Origin: Litoditis marina
Lineage: Eukaryota; Nematoda; Chromadorea; Rhabditida; Rhabditidae
DNA length: 64,000 bases
Reading direction: 5' to 3'
Assembly: GCA_964036275.1 (NCBI GenBank)
Contig: OZ038435.1
Span: forward strand, 32,363,228 to 32,427,227
The position numbers were made by a program, and so were the translations under genes. Under the pieces are notes generated by a model. The model made no database searches. It worked only from the letters and a program-made list of their open reading frames with translations, and was not told the DNA's origin. Shown here in pieces: positions 12,859 through 26,200 of this stretch (within the stretch, counting starts at the first letter, position 1; every line of letters starts with the position of its first letter).

Positions 12859-13329
12859 TCAGTTTTGCAGTTTCTTGTAGAGGTCGCTGTTCTCGAATAC
12901 TTCAATCGCTCTGTTGCTCCACTTCAGGTCAACTGTTCCGAGGTCAGAGATCAAGCTCAAAAGGATGTTCGCGTAGTTGGAGGGACCGCTGCTCAGATTC
13001 AAATTGATAACTCCCGTGGCTTCCTGCATTTTCTTTCCACAGCGATGGTAGATCAACATGTATGATTCTAGACCTCTGAACAACCATTCTGTTTCAACAC
13101 CTCGAACTTTGAACGACTCGGAAGTTTTGACGATCGTCTTTCCGAGAAAATCGTCCTTGGCCCAACCCCAAAGACCCGTGTCCCTTTCCCACAGTTCTAT
13201 GATAACCGTTTGGTTAGCGGGATCCGGGTGGGTGGCATTGCAGGAGAGATGACCAGTCAGAGTCAGAACCAAGGCCTGACAACCGGGAAGAACGAGAAAG
13301 AGGAAGATAGACAACAGATTCATCAACAT
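12859..13329 (-). CDS. Transthyretin-like (TTR/TTL) secreted protein
   Basis: Single-exon gene of 156 aa. I start at Met 13,329 because it opens a clear signal peptide (residues 1-19, MLMNLLSIFLFLVLPGCQA); an upstream in-frame Met at 13,443 would bury it. The mature part has the nematode TTR-like pattern: TGHLSCN at 25-31 near the start of the beta-sandwich, TVIIELWERD at 41-50, KDDFLGKT at 58-65, a glycine-containing strand before the end of the domain, and IYHRC at 93-97, the conserved Cys partner of the first SCN cysteine. Family members are secreted beta-sandwich proteins; a few act in cell-corpse recognition or neuron survival, but most have no known role. It diverges head-to-head from the dynein gene 0.9 kb away. 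It has no introns, unlike its neighbours, so a retrogene origin is possible. The C-terminal 45 residues are not recognisable. Confidence 0.82.
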   Translation of the reverse strand: MLMNLLSIFLFLVLPGCQALVLTLTGHLSCNATHPDPANQTVIIELWERDTGLWGWAKDDFLGKTIVKTSESFKVRGVETEWLFRGLESYMLIYHRCGKKMQEATGVINLNLSSGPSNYANILLSLISDLGTVDLKWSNRAIEVFENSDLYKKLQN

Positions 13330-14240
13330 TTTGGATAAGCGATCATTCAAGTTCGCCACAACGTCCAACAAATGGAACAAAGCTATCAAATGCAATTGTA
13401 AGACATTGCAAGACCTACTTTGAAAAACATCTGTCCAGGGCATGCGCCAAATTTAATTGGGCACAATTTTGACATCGCATGCTCATGCGCTAACAATGGG
13501 CTTGCCATTGTCAAAGTAAGTAAAACCAAATGAAAGATACAAAATGATTTTCACTACCGATTTTACACATTGAGGAGAGCGAGCATTTGTTAGCATGTGT
13601 GCACATCAAAACAACGTCAAAATAGTCTCAGAGTATATGATTTGAGTTTCCGATACAGAATTGTATAGAAATTTGCCAATGAAAATGTTTCCTGTGTTCT
13701 TTGAGACTCAACGCAGTTTAAGTGTCTCATTCCACGAGCTCAATTATGTTTGTAAGCTCCAATTTGTAGACCCTGATTCATGACCGTGGTTCCTGGAATT
13801 TACGCATTCACGCGTCACCGCGTCAACCTCTCAAAGACTCCGCAGTCGATAGTATTCGTAGAATCAAACTCATTAGGCTCCTTAATACAGTTTTATATTT
13901 GCTGGAATATGAGACTAAGAAAAATATGAGATTGATGAAGTTGTACAGCGAACTTGTGCATTCCACATTAACTTGATCATGTTTTATTGAGTTGTAAATG
14001 AATAGAATGAATAATTCATTAAACGGATTATACTACACGTTTAAATTCACTTTAGGTTTTCGAAGTCCCAGGAATTAAAATTGAAGTTTGAAACTGGAGA
14101 ATTGAGTTGAGCATACAAAAACATTATATGCTTGAATTAACAATTCTGTTAGTTCCCCGTTTTCCGTAGTGAAATCGTGATAACCCCGTTTAAAAGTCAA
14201 GTAACACAACGGAGTCGTGTGCATTTCATTCAGCTAAAAT
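13330..14240. promoter_or_regulatory. Divergent intergenic/promoter region
   Basis: The transthyretin-like gene starts leftward and the dynein-like gene rightward, so this 0.9-kb spacer must hold both promoters and any 5'UTR exons. I looked for an RFX/DAF-19 X-box, as expected for a ciliary gene, and saw no convincing match. No repeat family member is obvious. Confidence 0.5.
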
Positions 14241-17200
14241 ATGTCTCCCAGTAGTCTTTTAGAGATTTTATTAATGGATGAGGTTGGATTTGGCAATGCT
14301 TTTCATCCGACGGCTCAATTTATTACGTGCACGAAACTTTTGAGCTACATACCGTACGGAACGGAGAGAAACGGTGAGTTAAGCACATATAGTGGGTGCC
14401 AAATTTATAAGTTTCTGTCTCTCGTCGAAATCGAGCCTGCTAGCAAAAATTCGTAGCAGGGCGCTAACCACTGCGCTATTAGAGAAATCGAAGAGTGAGA
14501 TGTACAGTACCCTCCCGCCTTTATGTTGGCGACCACTGTAGAGCTTGTATTTTCTAAGCAGACATATACGGTAAATGTTGTACAATATCTCTGTGTTTGT
14601 ACTTTTATCCCGTAGCTTTTTAGATGAAACTCGTAAATAACAGCGTGTAGTAAGATAAAACCACAGCACAGATTCAGAGTAAGATAAAACTACAGCACAG
14701 ACTTCGCCGTCAGACACTTTCTATAGATGTATTTCACTAACTTTTTTTATAAAGATTATGAAGCATGGAGCAATAATTGATATTTGGACAGCTTACAATT
14801 CAATTCTATGAGATTCTTCGTTCAGTTCTACCTTTCAGTAAACCATGAGAGACAGGGAAAACTACTCAGACGTGCTGGATCAAAGTACAAAATCCCTCAA
14901 CCGATCAATATTTGCGGCCTCCCGCTTCGCCCTGCAGCAAAACGCGAGTCACCTATAACGGAAAGGTACCGAAAAGTCGTCGGAATGTTTTTGCAGAACT
15001 TATAATATTACCCTTTTCCTTCGATGTTTTCATTGTTAGAAAGGAAACTTCATACGTTTTGAGTGAATTTTCTAATTCCAATTTTGTTAGCGTCGTTCCG
15101 AGCTTTTCTTCTCGCCTAGGTACATTCGAATATTCAGTCAAGTTTGCCCAAAAATTCATTTGAGGTCAAGAAAGTTGAGAAGTTTCTGCCGCGAAAATGG
15201 ATCAGACACAATAAAGTGTACGGGACCGAACGCCGAATATCCCGCATGGAGAAACCAACATCGAAGTACGTTTACACTAGAAGTAAATTGAATAGTCACG
15301 TACATTTAGTATTCTAATGAGAAATCGTGCATTTTGTCATTGCACGTTGTTGAGTTCTGATGTGTTTAACATGTTTTACTTGTCTGTGCAATTGGCTAAC
15401 AGTATAGTTTTTCGAGATCCTCTTGTAGAATCAGCAAATTTTTTTTGTCATGTGTATAACAAACGTTTTTTTGTTACGTTGTCACTTGAATTGAACTTAC
15501 GCAAAATGCATGGAACAAATTGGTGCTACCAGTTATAAATATATTCATTTTATTTATTATCACGTTACAAGTACACGTCGCAGAAGTACGTGCAACTGCT
15601 ATTTTAGTTTTTAGGCACGCTCACATCAACTCCTTCTTCTGGAAAAACTATTTAATAACAGTGAGTTTTACAGATATTCTCACCAAAGCGTGTTCGGGTG
15701 ATTTGGGGGCGTGTCCGAAATTCGAGAAGGAAATTACGCAGTTGTGGATGGAATGGTCGCTACAGACAGAAATCGACTACAGAACTGGCAAAAAGGAGTC
15801 ATAGTGAGCAACATAATTGATAACATAAATAAAACTGAAAATTTCACGAATTATCAACAAGGCACATGATTTAAAGATGCATACAGCTATTTGACCACAA
15901 AACAACCGAAAATGGCATAAACGAAAATGGGAAGAAAAAATGGTGAAAAGTGTTGCCCAAATTTCGGCATATAGACCTGAAAAGCCTGCAATACGTAGGT
16001 AACGTGAGTCCGCATAGGATGGTTTCTAAGCGCTGTAATTTTTATACTTATTTACTTTTTCACACACTTGTTTTTTTCTATCGAGCTTTCTACTATGTTC
16101 TTTCAGTCCCCAGTATCGCGGTGTTCCGCCTTGGCGATCCCGGCTGCCGAAACCGGCTTCTACCGTGAGCTTTTTTACAAGTCACTTTTTGAACACATAT
16201 TTTCATTACACACTTTAAAGAACGAAATAAGTTTCAATCTTTCCATCCAGCACAAGAAATTGCAAAAAATGAGACTTGAGTTTTCACCGCGAAAGATGGT
16301 TTCAAATGTGTATTACCGTAGCTTTATTGGTATTCAGATCTCGAGTCAACGCAGAATAACCACTCGCATCACCTCGGAATTCTACTCGAAATACCGTAGC
16401 CGTGCACTCTTTGATTGCGAGGAGTTCTTTCGCTGCGAGACCGCTCGCTCGTCGCAGTCCTTTAAAGATGAACTGGAGAAGTTTGTGAAGAAGGCGAAGC
16501 AGTCGCTTGCCGTAGAGTGAGTGTTTTACTCATACAGTATCAATTCTAGTTAATAATAGCAAACACGTCTTGATAATTGTGAGCTGTAGTCTAGTCACTT
16601 ATCTATGTTGTGTTGGTAGTTTAACTTCTATGCTTCCTTGTAAGTTGATTGTGCTAGAACACACAATCCTTTTCGACACGTTTTGCCATGAAATTTCATG
16701 TGTTGTTCTCATATTTCTTTCTGATACTCAAATATTGTACCTAGGACCAGTAAATTATTCATTATTATTAAAGTAAGAGGAATATTTTTTGTGCTCGCAT
16801 TTTAGGATGTTTTACAGTTCAATTGAGAAGAACTAAGCACGTTCTGTTTTAGATGGCCCCTATCCGTTGGCCGTATAATGCTGGACGAAGGAGAAACCTG
16901 GATTCCCCTCATAGTTGACGGATCCTGCAGGTTTGTAGTTGTTCAAGCGAATAAACTGGATACAATTTCAAATACAAGTTTAATTTCATATTTATTCATT
17001 CACGTCGCTTCGTTACGAGGCGGTGTTCGTCGTACATGTCACAGATCTTTGTTGAAGCAGCTTCTTCTGAGTTGTTCTTGATTCATTTTATAAGTTATAT
17101 GGTGGAACACACGGAATAATGCACTCTCAACAAAATCCATATTTAGGACATATTTCGAAGCGGTAGCGGCGGTTCAATCGAGACTCCTCTACTCCGTCAT

Positions 17201-20200
17201 AGTGGAGAACATCGACAGAGTGCAGAGATGTTTTGAACAGGTCGGCTTCTACCGGACTATAACCCTCTCTCTCTTTTCCTCACTTCATTTAACTATCTCT
17301 CTGTTCCCATCTTCATCTCCTTTGTCTGTCTCTCCGCTGTCGGCCGTGTGCGTCCACAGCTCCCCTCTCTCTATATCTCAGTTTATCTCTCGCTCTCTCT
17401 CCATCTTTCTTTACTCTTCTCACTCTTCTTCTATCACTGACTATATCTACTAATCTACTCCTCATTCCAGCGTTCATCTCAACCTCTGCTCTCGGTGGAA
17501 CTAGAAAACGAAGACGAACCATACGATCTCAACGGAATGACAATCATTTTCCATGAGCTGGCCAAAAGTTCGTTTTTCGTGACATAATGCAGTTAAAACA
17601 CTAAAAAAATAATCGAATTATGAAAATGTAATTTTTGTTGTTATTTAAGGAGAGTTTATTGTCAAGAAGTCAAAGGCAAACTTCGATGGCAACAAACGTT
17701 TTCATCAAATCACGTGGGCGTCACGTATCCCAGTAACAGTGTATGCAACACCGAGTACCTAAACTTATTTACGAACACTTTTTTTTATCTATTATACCAG
17801 AGTGTTCTGGCGCATTTATCCAATTCTGAGTCTCTCGCTTTGCGCGCTGAACAAAGGATATTATACTTGAAAGAAATTGAATAGTCAGGTAGAATGAGCA
17901 TTCTACTGAGGAATCGTGCACTTTGTCATTGCATGTTTCTGAGTTGTGACTAGCGATAAATGATTTTGTAATTAGTTCGCCACGGTGCCCTTTTTGATAC
18001 AAAAAAGTTTCTCAAAGTCTGACGTCTGATCATTTTGAGCCAAGTTCTGGGTGTTTTAGTGCCGCCGCGTCTGATAGGCGTGCGCGCAGCGCACGTCATT
18101 ATCGATTATTAAAGCAGCCGCTGCGCGGCTGTCAATAGTTTTGGGCTGAGCAATCAGATTCACTAGTGTGAATTTCTGCAAACAAAAATCGAAGCGAAGT
18201 TTGAGCGTGAAACTACAATTTTTCAATTTTGACCGAACTCTGTTTTTCACATAAGGGTCCCCCACATGGTGCAAAAACTTTTTTGACTCCGAATCGGCTG
18301 ATTTTTCCAAATGTTGTTTAGAACACTTTGAGTGAGTGATGCTAAAAGTTTGAGCGGGAAACTATCACTTTTCAATTTTGACCAAAATCTGTTTTTCACA
18401 TAAGGGTCCCCCACATGGTTTTTTTGACTCCGAATCGGCTGATTTTTGCAAATATTGTTTAGAACACTTTAAGTGAGTAATGCTGAAAGTTTGAGCGTGA
18501 AACTACAATTTTTCAATTTTGACCAAAATCTGTTTTTCACATAAGGGTCCCCCACATGGTGCGAAAACTTTTTCGACTCCGAATCGGCTGATTTTTCCAA
18601 ATGTTGTTTAGAACACTTTGAGTGAGTGATGCTGAAAGTTTGAGCGGGAAACTACAATTTTTCAATTTTGACCAAAATCTGTTTTTCACATAAGGGTCCC
18701 CCACATGGTGCAAAAACTTGTTTGACTCCGAATCGGCTGATTTTTTCAAATGTTGTTAAGAACACTTTGAGTGAGTAATGCTGAATGTTTGAGCGTGAAA
18801 CTACAATTTTTCAATTTTGACCAAAATCTGTTTTTCACATAAGGATCCCCCTCCGAATCGGCTGATTTTTGCAAATGTGGTTTAGAACACTTTGAGTGAG
18901 TAATGCTGAAAGTTTGAGCGTGAAACTACAATTTTTCCATTTTGACCAAAATCTGTTTTTCACATAAGGATCCCCCTCCGAATCGGCTGATTTTTCCAAA
19001 TGTTGTTTAGAACACTTTGAGTGAGTGATGCTGAAAGTTTGAGCGGGAAACTATCACTTTTCAATTTTGACCAAAATCTGTTTTTCACATAAGGGTCCCC
19101 CACATGGTGCAAAAACTTGTTTGACTCCGAATCGGCTGATTTTTTCAAATGTTGTTAAGAACACTTTGAGTGAGTAATGCTGGAAGTTTGAGCGTATAAC
19201 TACAATTTTTCAATTTTGACCAAAATCTGTTTTTCACATAAGGGTCCCCCACATGGTGGAAAAACTTGTTTGACTCCACATGGTGCAAAAACTTGTTTGA
19301 CTCCGAATCGGCTGATTTTTTCAAATGTTGTTAAGAACACTTTGAGTGAGTAATTGAAAGTTTGTGCGTGAAACTACAATTTTTCAATTTTGACCAAAAT
19401 CTGTTTTTCACATAAGGGTCCCCCACATGGTGCGAAAACTTTTTTGACTCCGAATCGGCTGATTTTTTCAAATGTTGTTTAGAACACTTTGAGTGAGTGA
19501 TGCTGAAAGTTTGAGCGGGAAACTACAATTTTTCAATTTTGACCAAAATCTGTTTTTCACATAAGGGTCCCCCACATGGTGCGAAAACTTTTTTGACTCC
19601 GAATCGGCTGATTTTTCCAAATGTTGTTTAGAACACTTTGAGTGAGTAATACTGAATGTTTGAGCGTGAAACTACAATTTTTCAATTTTGACCAAAATCT
19701 GTTTTTCACATAAGGATCCCCCTCCGAATCGGCTGATTTTTCCAAATGTTGTTTAGAACACTTTGAGTGAGTGATGCTGAAAGTTTGAGCGGGAAACTAT
19801 AACTTTTCAATTTTGACCAAAATCTGTTTTTCACATAAGGGTCCCCCACATGGTGCAAAAACTTGTTTGACTCCGAATCGGCTGATTTTTTCAAATGTTG
19901 TTAAGAACACTTTGAGTGAGTAATGCTGGAAGTTTGAGCGTATAACTACAATTTTTCAATTTTGACCAAAATCTGTTTTTCACATAAGGGTCCCCCACAT
20001 GGTGGAAAAACTTGTTTGACTCCACATGGTGCAAAAACTTGTTTGACTCCGAATCGGCTGATTTTTGCAAATGTGGTTTAGAACACTTTGAGTGAGTAAT
20101 GCTGAAAGTTTGAGCGTGAAACTACAATTTTTCAATTTTGACCAAAATCTGTTTTTCACATAAGGATCCCCCTCCGAATCGGCTGATTTTTCCAAATGTT

Positions 20201-23200
20201 GTTAAGAACACTTTGAGTGAGTAATGCTGGAAGTTTGAGCGTATAACTACAATTTTTCAATTTTGACCAAAATCTGTTTTTCACATAAGGGTCCCCCACA
20301 TGGTGGAAAAACTTGTTTGACTCCACATGGTGGAAAAACTTGTTTGACTCCGAATCGGCTGATTTTTTCAAATGTTGTTAAGAACACATTGAGTGAGTAA
20401 TGCTGGAAGTTTGAGCGTATAACTACAATTTTTCAATTTTGACCAAAATCTGTTTTTCACATAAGGGTCCCCCACATGGTGCAAAAACTTGTTTGACTCC
20501 ACATGGTGCAAAAACTTGTTTGACTCCGAATCGGCTGATTTTTTCAAATGTTGTAAAGAACACTTTGAGTGAGTAATGCTGAAAGTTTGAGCGTGAAACT
20601 ACAATTTTTCAATTTTGACCAAAATCTGTTTTTCACATAAGGGTCCCCCACATGGTGGAAAAACTTGTTTGACTCCGAATCGGCTGATTTTTTCAAATGT
20701 TGTTAAGAACACATTGAGTGAGTAATGCTGGAAGTTTGAGCGTATAACTACAATTTTTCAATTTTGACCAAAATCTGTTTTTCACATAAGGGTCCCCCAC
20801 ATGGTGGAAAAACTTTTTTGACTCCGAATCGGCTGATTTTTCCAAATGTTGTTAAGAACACTTTGAGTGAGTGATGCTGAAAGTTCGAGCGGGAAAATAT
20901 CACTTTTCAATTTTGACCAAAATCTGTTTTTCACATAAGGGTCCCCCACATGGTACGAAAACTTTTTTGACTTCGAATCGGCTGATTTTTCCAAATGTTG
21001 TTTAGAACACTTTGAGTGAGTAATGCTAAAAGTTTGAGCGTGAAACTACAATTTTTCAATTTTGACCAAAATCTGTTTTTCACATAAGGGTCCCCCACAT
21101 GGTGAAAAAACTTGTTTGACTCCGAATCGGCTGATTTTTTCAAATGTTGTTAAGAACACATTGAGTGAGTAATGCTGGAAGTTTGAGCGTATAACTACAA
21201 TTTTTCAATTTTGACCAAAATCTGTTTTTCACATAAGGGTCCCCCACATGGTGGAAAAACTTTTTTGACTCCGAATCGGCTGATTTTTCCAAATGTTGTT
21301 AAGAACACTTTGAGTGAGTGATGCTGAAAGTTCGAGCGGGAAAATATCACTTTTCAATTTTGACCAAAATCTGTTTTTCACATAAGGGTCCCCCACATGG
21401 TACGAAAACTTTTTTGACTTCGAATCGGCTGATTTTTCCAAATGTTGTTTAGAACACTTTGAGTGAGTAATGCTGAAAGTTTGAGCGTGAAACTACAATT
21501 TTTCAATTTTGACCAAAATCTGTTTTTCACATAAGGGTCCCCCACATGGTGCTAAAACTTTTTTGACTCCGAATCGGATTTTTCCAAATGTTGTTAAGAA
21601 CACTTTGAGAACACTTTCCCATTTCACACGTGTGAACTGACTTTTTTTGGCATTCTGACATTGATATTCGGATTCTACGTGGTTGATTACACTGTTTTAT
21701 GATGTTTAAGAAAAAATATTTTTTTCCCATTTTCACCCCATACCAACTTTTCATCAGAAAGTGAAAAAATCTATATTTTCGACTTGTTTATCTCGATCGA
21801 TTTCTGTGATATGAACATTATTTTCCCAGTGTGCACTAGTCTTGCTCTTACCTACACATGTTCCAAGTTTCAGAACTTTCTGTCTATTTTTAACCTTCCA
21901 ACGAGATGCCTCAAAATGACAAAAATCCACATTTTGAGATTCTCGGCTAAAATTGAGAAAAACGTGAAACACGTGGAAATTGTTCGACTCAACAATTATT
22001 CGTTTCACAATTTGACGCTGATTCCGAAAAACTATACCTCGAGTTCTGAAAATAATTTTGAGCTGGTCCGATAAATGACACCTTTTACTTTAGTGCCACC
22101 CTATGAGCCAGCCAAGCACGATTACGTGTAATTGCAACCACCCAGTAACATTTTAGTGTTTATATTTAGAATCGCCATAGTTGAAAACCCTATACTACTA
22201 GTTTTCGCATCAAAACACTGTGTTTGTATAGTTTTTCAAGTTTAGCAACCCCCAAAAAGTACGAAAACCGTTGCTTAAAATCAACAGTTTTTTGTCAGTT
22301 TTGGAGATATCATCACAATATTTTCAGAATATGTTTATAGATATTCCAGATACTAGTTTACCAATTTTTGGCCCTCTACCATCATTTTGAACCAGTTTAC
22401 TAATTGACCCCGACTCAAAATGTCGTCTTCAGTGAAATTTACCCCGCCAACTTTGGTTTTACAACTTTTTGTGAAAAATTGTGTGAACGAAATAGTTTAC
22501 ACAATACATTGTTAAAAAGCCCGTGAAATTCTATAGGGAGAGAAACAATTTTCATCCACATATCCCCACCCATAAACCCACAGGTCCATCATCCACCAAC
22601 GCCACTTCTAATTCGATCTTCAAAAAAATGTCAATTTCGGCCCACAAAAAAGCATCTCACGTGTTTCACGTGATAGCACGTATTCTGAAATTGTTCTAGA
22701 AATGTTCAGCGCATCGAGTTACCTTATAATCACTCCATTTTCAGATCATTCGCCTGAAATTCCCTCAAAATCTGAGCCAAACCTTCGAATTTGGCCGGAA
22801 TTTGAATTTCCTTGAAAAAAAAAGTTGTAAATAACATTAGAACCTTGTAAACTTTACTAAGAAGTTCACTTTTGTACATATAATCATAAAATAATAGTGC
22901 AAAAAATGAGAAACTTTTGCAAAACCGGCGCTTGACTACTGTCTTCAGGCGGGATCGAACCCGCGTCCTCAGACTGCAATCAAACACGCAACCGCTATGC
23001 TATCCTGTTTCCGGCTCCGAAGGGTCAGCTCGCTGGTATATGGTCGGGCCCCGGGGGTCGCGGCGCGCGTTGACCTCTTGCTAGCTCATTGTTAAAGATA
23101 GGAGAAAGTTTTGTTCACGAAAATGATCTACTCTTCGAGCTCTACCTGGCCATAATAATCATTAAGCTGCCAGATGGCTGTTTCAAAAAGTCAATGTTCA

Positions 23201-26200
23201 AAATCGACCTTCTGACGGCTTTTCTGAAGTTTTGCGTTAATCGACTGATGTGTGTAAGGTGTCAAACTGATTGCAGTGAAATTTTCTACATTCTATCAAA
23301 AAACTGTGATCAAAGGTCAACTTACGGCCTCACAGGTGGATCAAAACCGCCAAAATTGGAAAATTTTCAACTTTTCAGGAAAACCAGTAGAAACATGATT
23401 CAAAATCATTTTCATGGAATGAGTCGTACATTTTCGAATTCCTTGGGAAAATCTCTATTCGACTCAACAATGAATTGACGAAAAAACACAAAAGCGCGCG
23501 GTGCGCGCCGGCGCGTAATCACTATCAAAACACGACTTTCGGTGAGCCAGTGTGAAAAATTTCAGGTCAACTTTTATTTTTTTTAGCACTGCGCAACATT
23601 TCAAAACAAGACGAACAAAACGATGTAGGTCAAAAAAAATTTGACCTACTTTGAAATTTCAACGTTACAGCGTGCGCGCGCAACTTCACGAAATTTCCTG
23701 AAATTTCCAGCAAAAATGCGGACTAGCTGAATCTATACATGTTCCAAATTTAAGCCCAATCGGACAAGTCTGACTTTTGCCGTTTTTGAAAATTTTTTGA
23801 TCTACGCGTCATTACGCGCCGTGCGCATGCAGAAATTGCAAAATTGGCAGCTATTCAGATGCGCCCAAGTTTTGCGCACAATGCAAAACTAATTCCAGCT
23901 CCTAAAATTCATTCCGCCGGTTGGTAGAAGCGTGCAACGGCGCTCAATTTATCCAAAAACACGTTTCGGGCTGTAAAAATCGATAAAATCGATAACCTCA
24001 AAATTTTTTTAAAGATTCGAATTCAGTTGCCTAATACGGTTCTGTCGACGTCAAGCTTGTGTTTTCACGACTCTTCATCTCTGAGATCTGAAAATCGCGC
24101 TTGTCGCGCGCGCGCCGCGCGCAAAGTTGCGGCTGGACCCGAAATTTTTGCTTCACATTGACCGCCGTCAAAAGTTCTACGACCCGATATACTTTTTAGC
24201 CCGAGCTCATTTGCTGTTTTTGAGAAAATCAAAAAACAAGTTTTTTTTGCAAAAAGTTTACCTTTTTATAACACGCGCAGCGCGCGCCGCGCTTTGGAAA
24301 AAAATTGTTTTGCCCAATCGATTGGAAACTATTTAGGCAAACTTTTTTATTATTACAGCGATTTGTAAAAATCAACGTGCCAGCCACTACAACTCTTGAA
24401 ACACGAAATTTTTACTTTTTGGCGGAAAGTGCACGACGTTTGGACGTCGTGTGCACGCGTGCATGTACATTTTTACAAAATTCATACATGAATCGCGACC
24501 TGACGATATTTATATATTTTAAAATGAACAAAAAGTCTATACGGCATGGCGCGCTACGCGCGCGGAAATACAGCAAGGGTGAAAAATCATGTCAAAACCC
24601 CCGTCCGCCTTTATAAAATATAGATGTGTTTAACATGTTTCACGTGACTGTGAAATTGACCAACAGTATATGCGGGAACAAGCATTTCCTATCTTTCCAG
24701 CAGAAAAACAAAACAAACGGCATGTGTTTTCAGTTCCACGCGTCGAACACAAGCTGTACCCAAAACACTTCGAGGCGACTACAATTGACATATCAGAGTG
24801 GCTGCGGACGCATTCCGTATGTTCTCAACAACCCGACCTTTCTCACTAACCTGTGTCTCGTCAATTGTATAGTTCGTTTCATTCCCACTGAGACCCTTTG
24901 GCACCGTGTCAAGATTTTCGGATGACTATTTCTTTGGGCAGATATAGGTATTCTTAGGAATTGTTTTTATTTACTTGTTCTTATGGAGCGCAACAACCGC
25001 TAACAGAGATTTGCACTTATTTGAAAAACTCCAAAGTGGTGAAAATTAGCCCTGAATATTCATTGGCACGCTGCCAAGTCTCAGTAGGAATGACGCGAAC
25101 TATCCGGTATTTCCCTGCCCTCACATTTTGTCAGGTTTGAAGAGTCGTGAAACAAGACACGAAATGGGAGACGCAGGATGGGATAAAGGTGCCAGAATTT
25201 ACTGGAATACGTATTGTGGCCCACAACAGGACATTAGCAAGAGTACTCGTTTACGAAACTCGATATGAAACTGAACAATAAAACATCCTCTGAAAAACAG
25301 CTGCAACTTAAAATACCGGACTCGCCAATTTTGCAACTTAAAATCCCGGGGTCAGCCAGATGTTGCCTGTACTGTTTGAAATTCATAGGGAGATGCAGGC
25401 TAAATCTACACCAGTATTCAAGCCTGCATCTTCTCCGATATTTTAAGCTGCCAGCGTTTTCACAGTCAGACCTCGGGGGATAAATTGTTAACTTCTCGTG
25501 TGGACCACCATCATGACTGAAAAGTGATCACGCGCGAGATTAGAGGTACAGATTGGAAAGACTGTAATTTCAATATATGATTCGAATTCGAATGATTCAT
25601 TCATTCTGTAAATCTAGTTCCAACAGGAAGAGCTCAATTTTTCTTCTAACATCAAACTAAAAAGTAGAAATTTTTTTTCAGGTTCAACTAGATATGAGGG
25701 AAAAGAGCATACCAACACCACTCATGGCCCTGACAAAGAACCTTATTATTCTCGAGCAAGCTGTAGAAGAACTTTGCAAAACTGAGGAATATGATGTGGA
25801 AACTTGGAAAAGCGTAAACACTTTTTTTGCTAGAAGTCATATGTTACCATTTATATTGTTATTCTTTCTATCTTGGTTGAAACTATGAGAGAAAGTTTGA
25901 AATTTTTCAAAAGGAAAACTCTACTTTTTTGAAAACTCAATTTTCAGCTAATTATCAAAGTACGGTCCATTCGGAACCAAGTTTTCTGTGTTCGGAGAGA
26001 ACTTCGGGTCGGACCAATACTATACGAGCGGAAGAAAAAGAAGAATGTTCTATTGAGACAAGTGGATGAACTTCTGATGAAGATACGAACTCTGTGTATC
26101 GATCGACAATCGACTAAAAATGATAGGTGAGCTGGATCGCTCAAGAAAGATGTCAAAACGTTCATAGTATTTTATTGTGATGTGTTTGTACTTTGACCGT

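Noticed and set aside
13330..14240. X-box (RFX/DAF-19) site in the dynein promoter
   Set aside because: No sequence close enough to the paired GTTNCC/GGNAAC consensus by eye.
18199..21611. CRISPR-like array
   Set aside because: Repeat and spacer are not distinguishable; the whole 149-bp monomer repeats. The context is eukaryotic.
18056..21754. Many minus-strand frames beginning KKSADSES or EKSADSE
   Set aside because: They recur at the 149-bp satellite period and cross monomers, so they come from the repeat and are not a protein family.
22935..23020. Functional tRNA gene on the minus strand (B box GGTTCGATCCC)
   Set aside because: Anticodon and acceptor stems do not pair; likely a tRNA-derived fragment inside the insert.
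23089..23478. 129-aa open frame inside the Helitron-like insert
   Set aside because: No similarity to Rep, helicase or transposase motifs, and no splice support.
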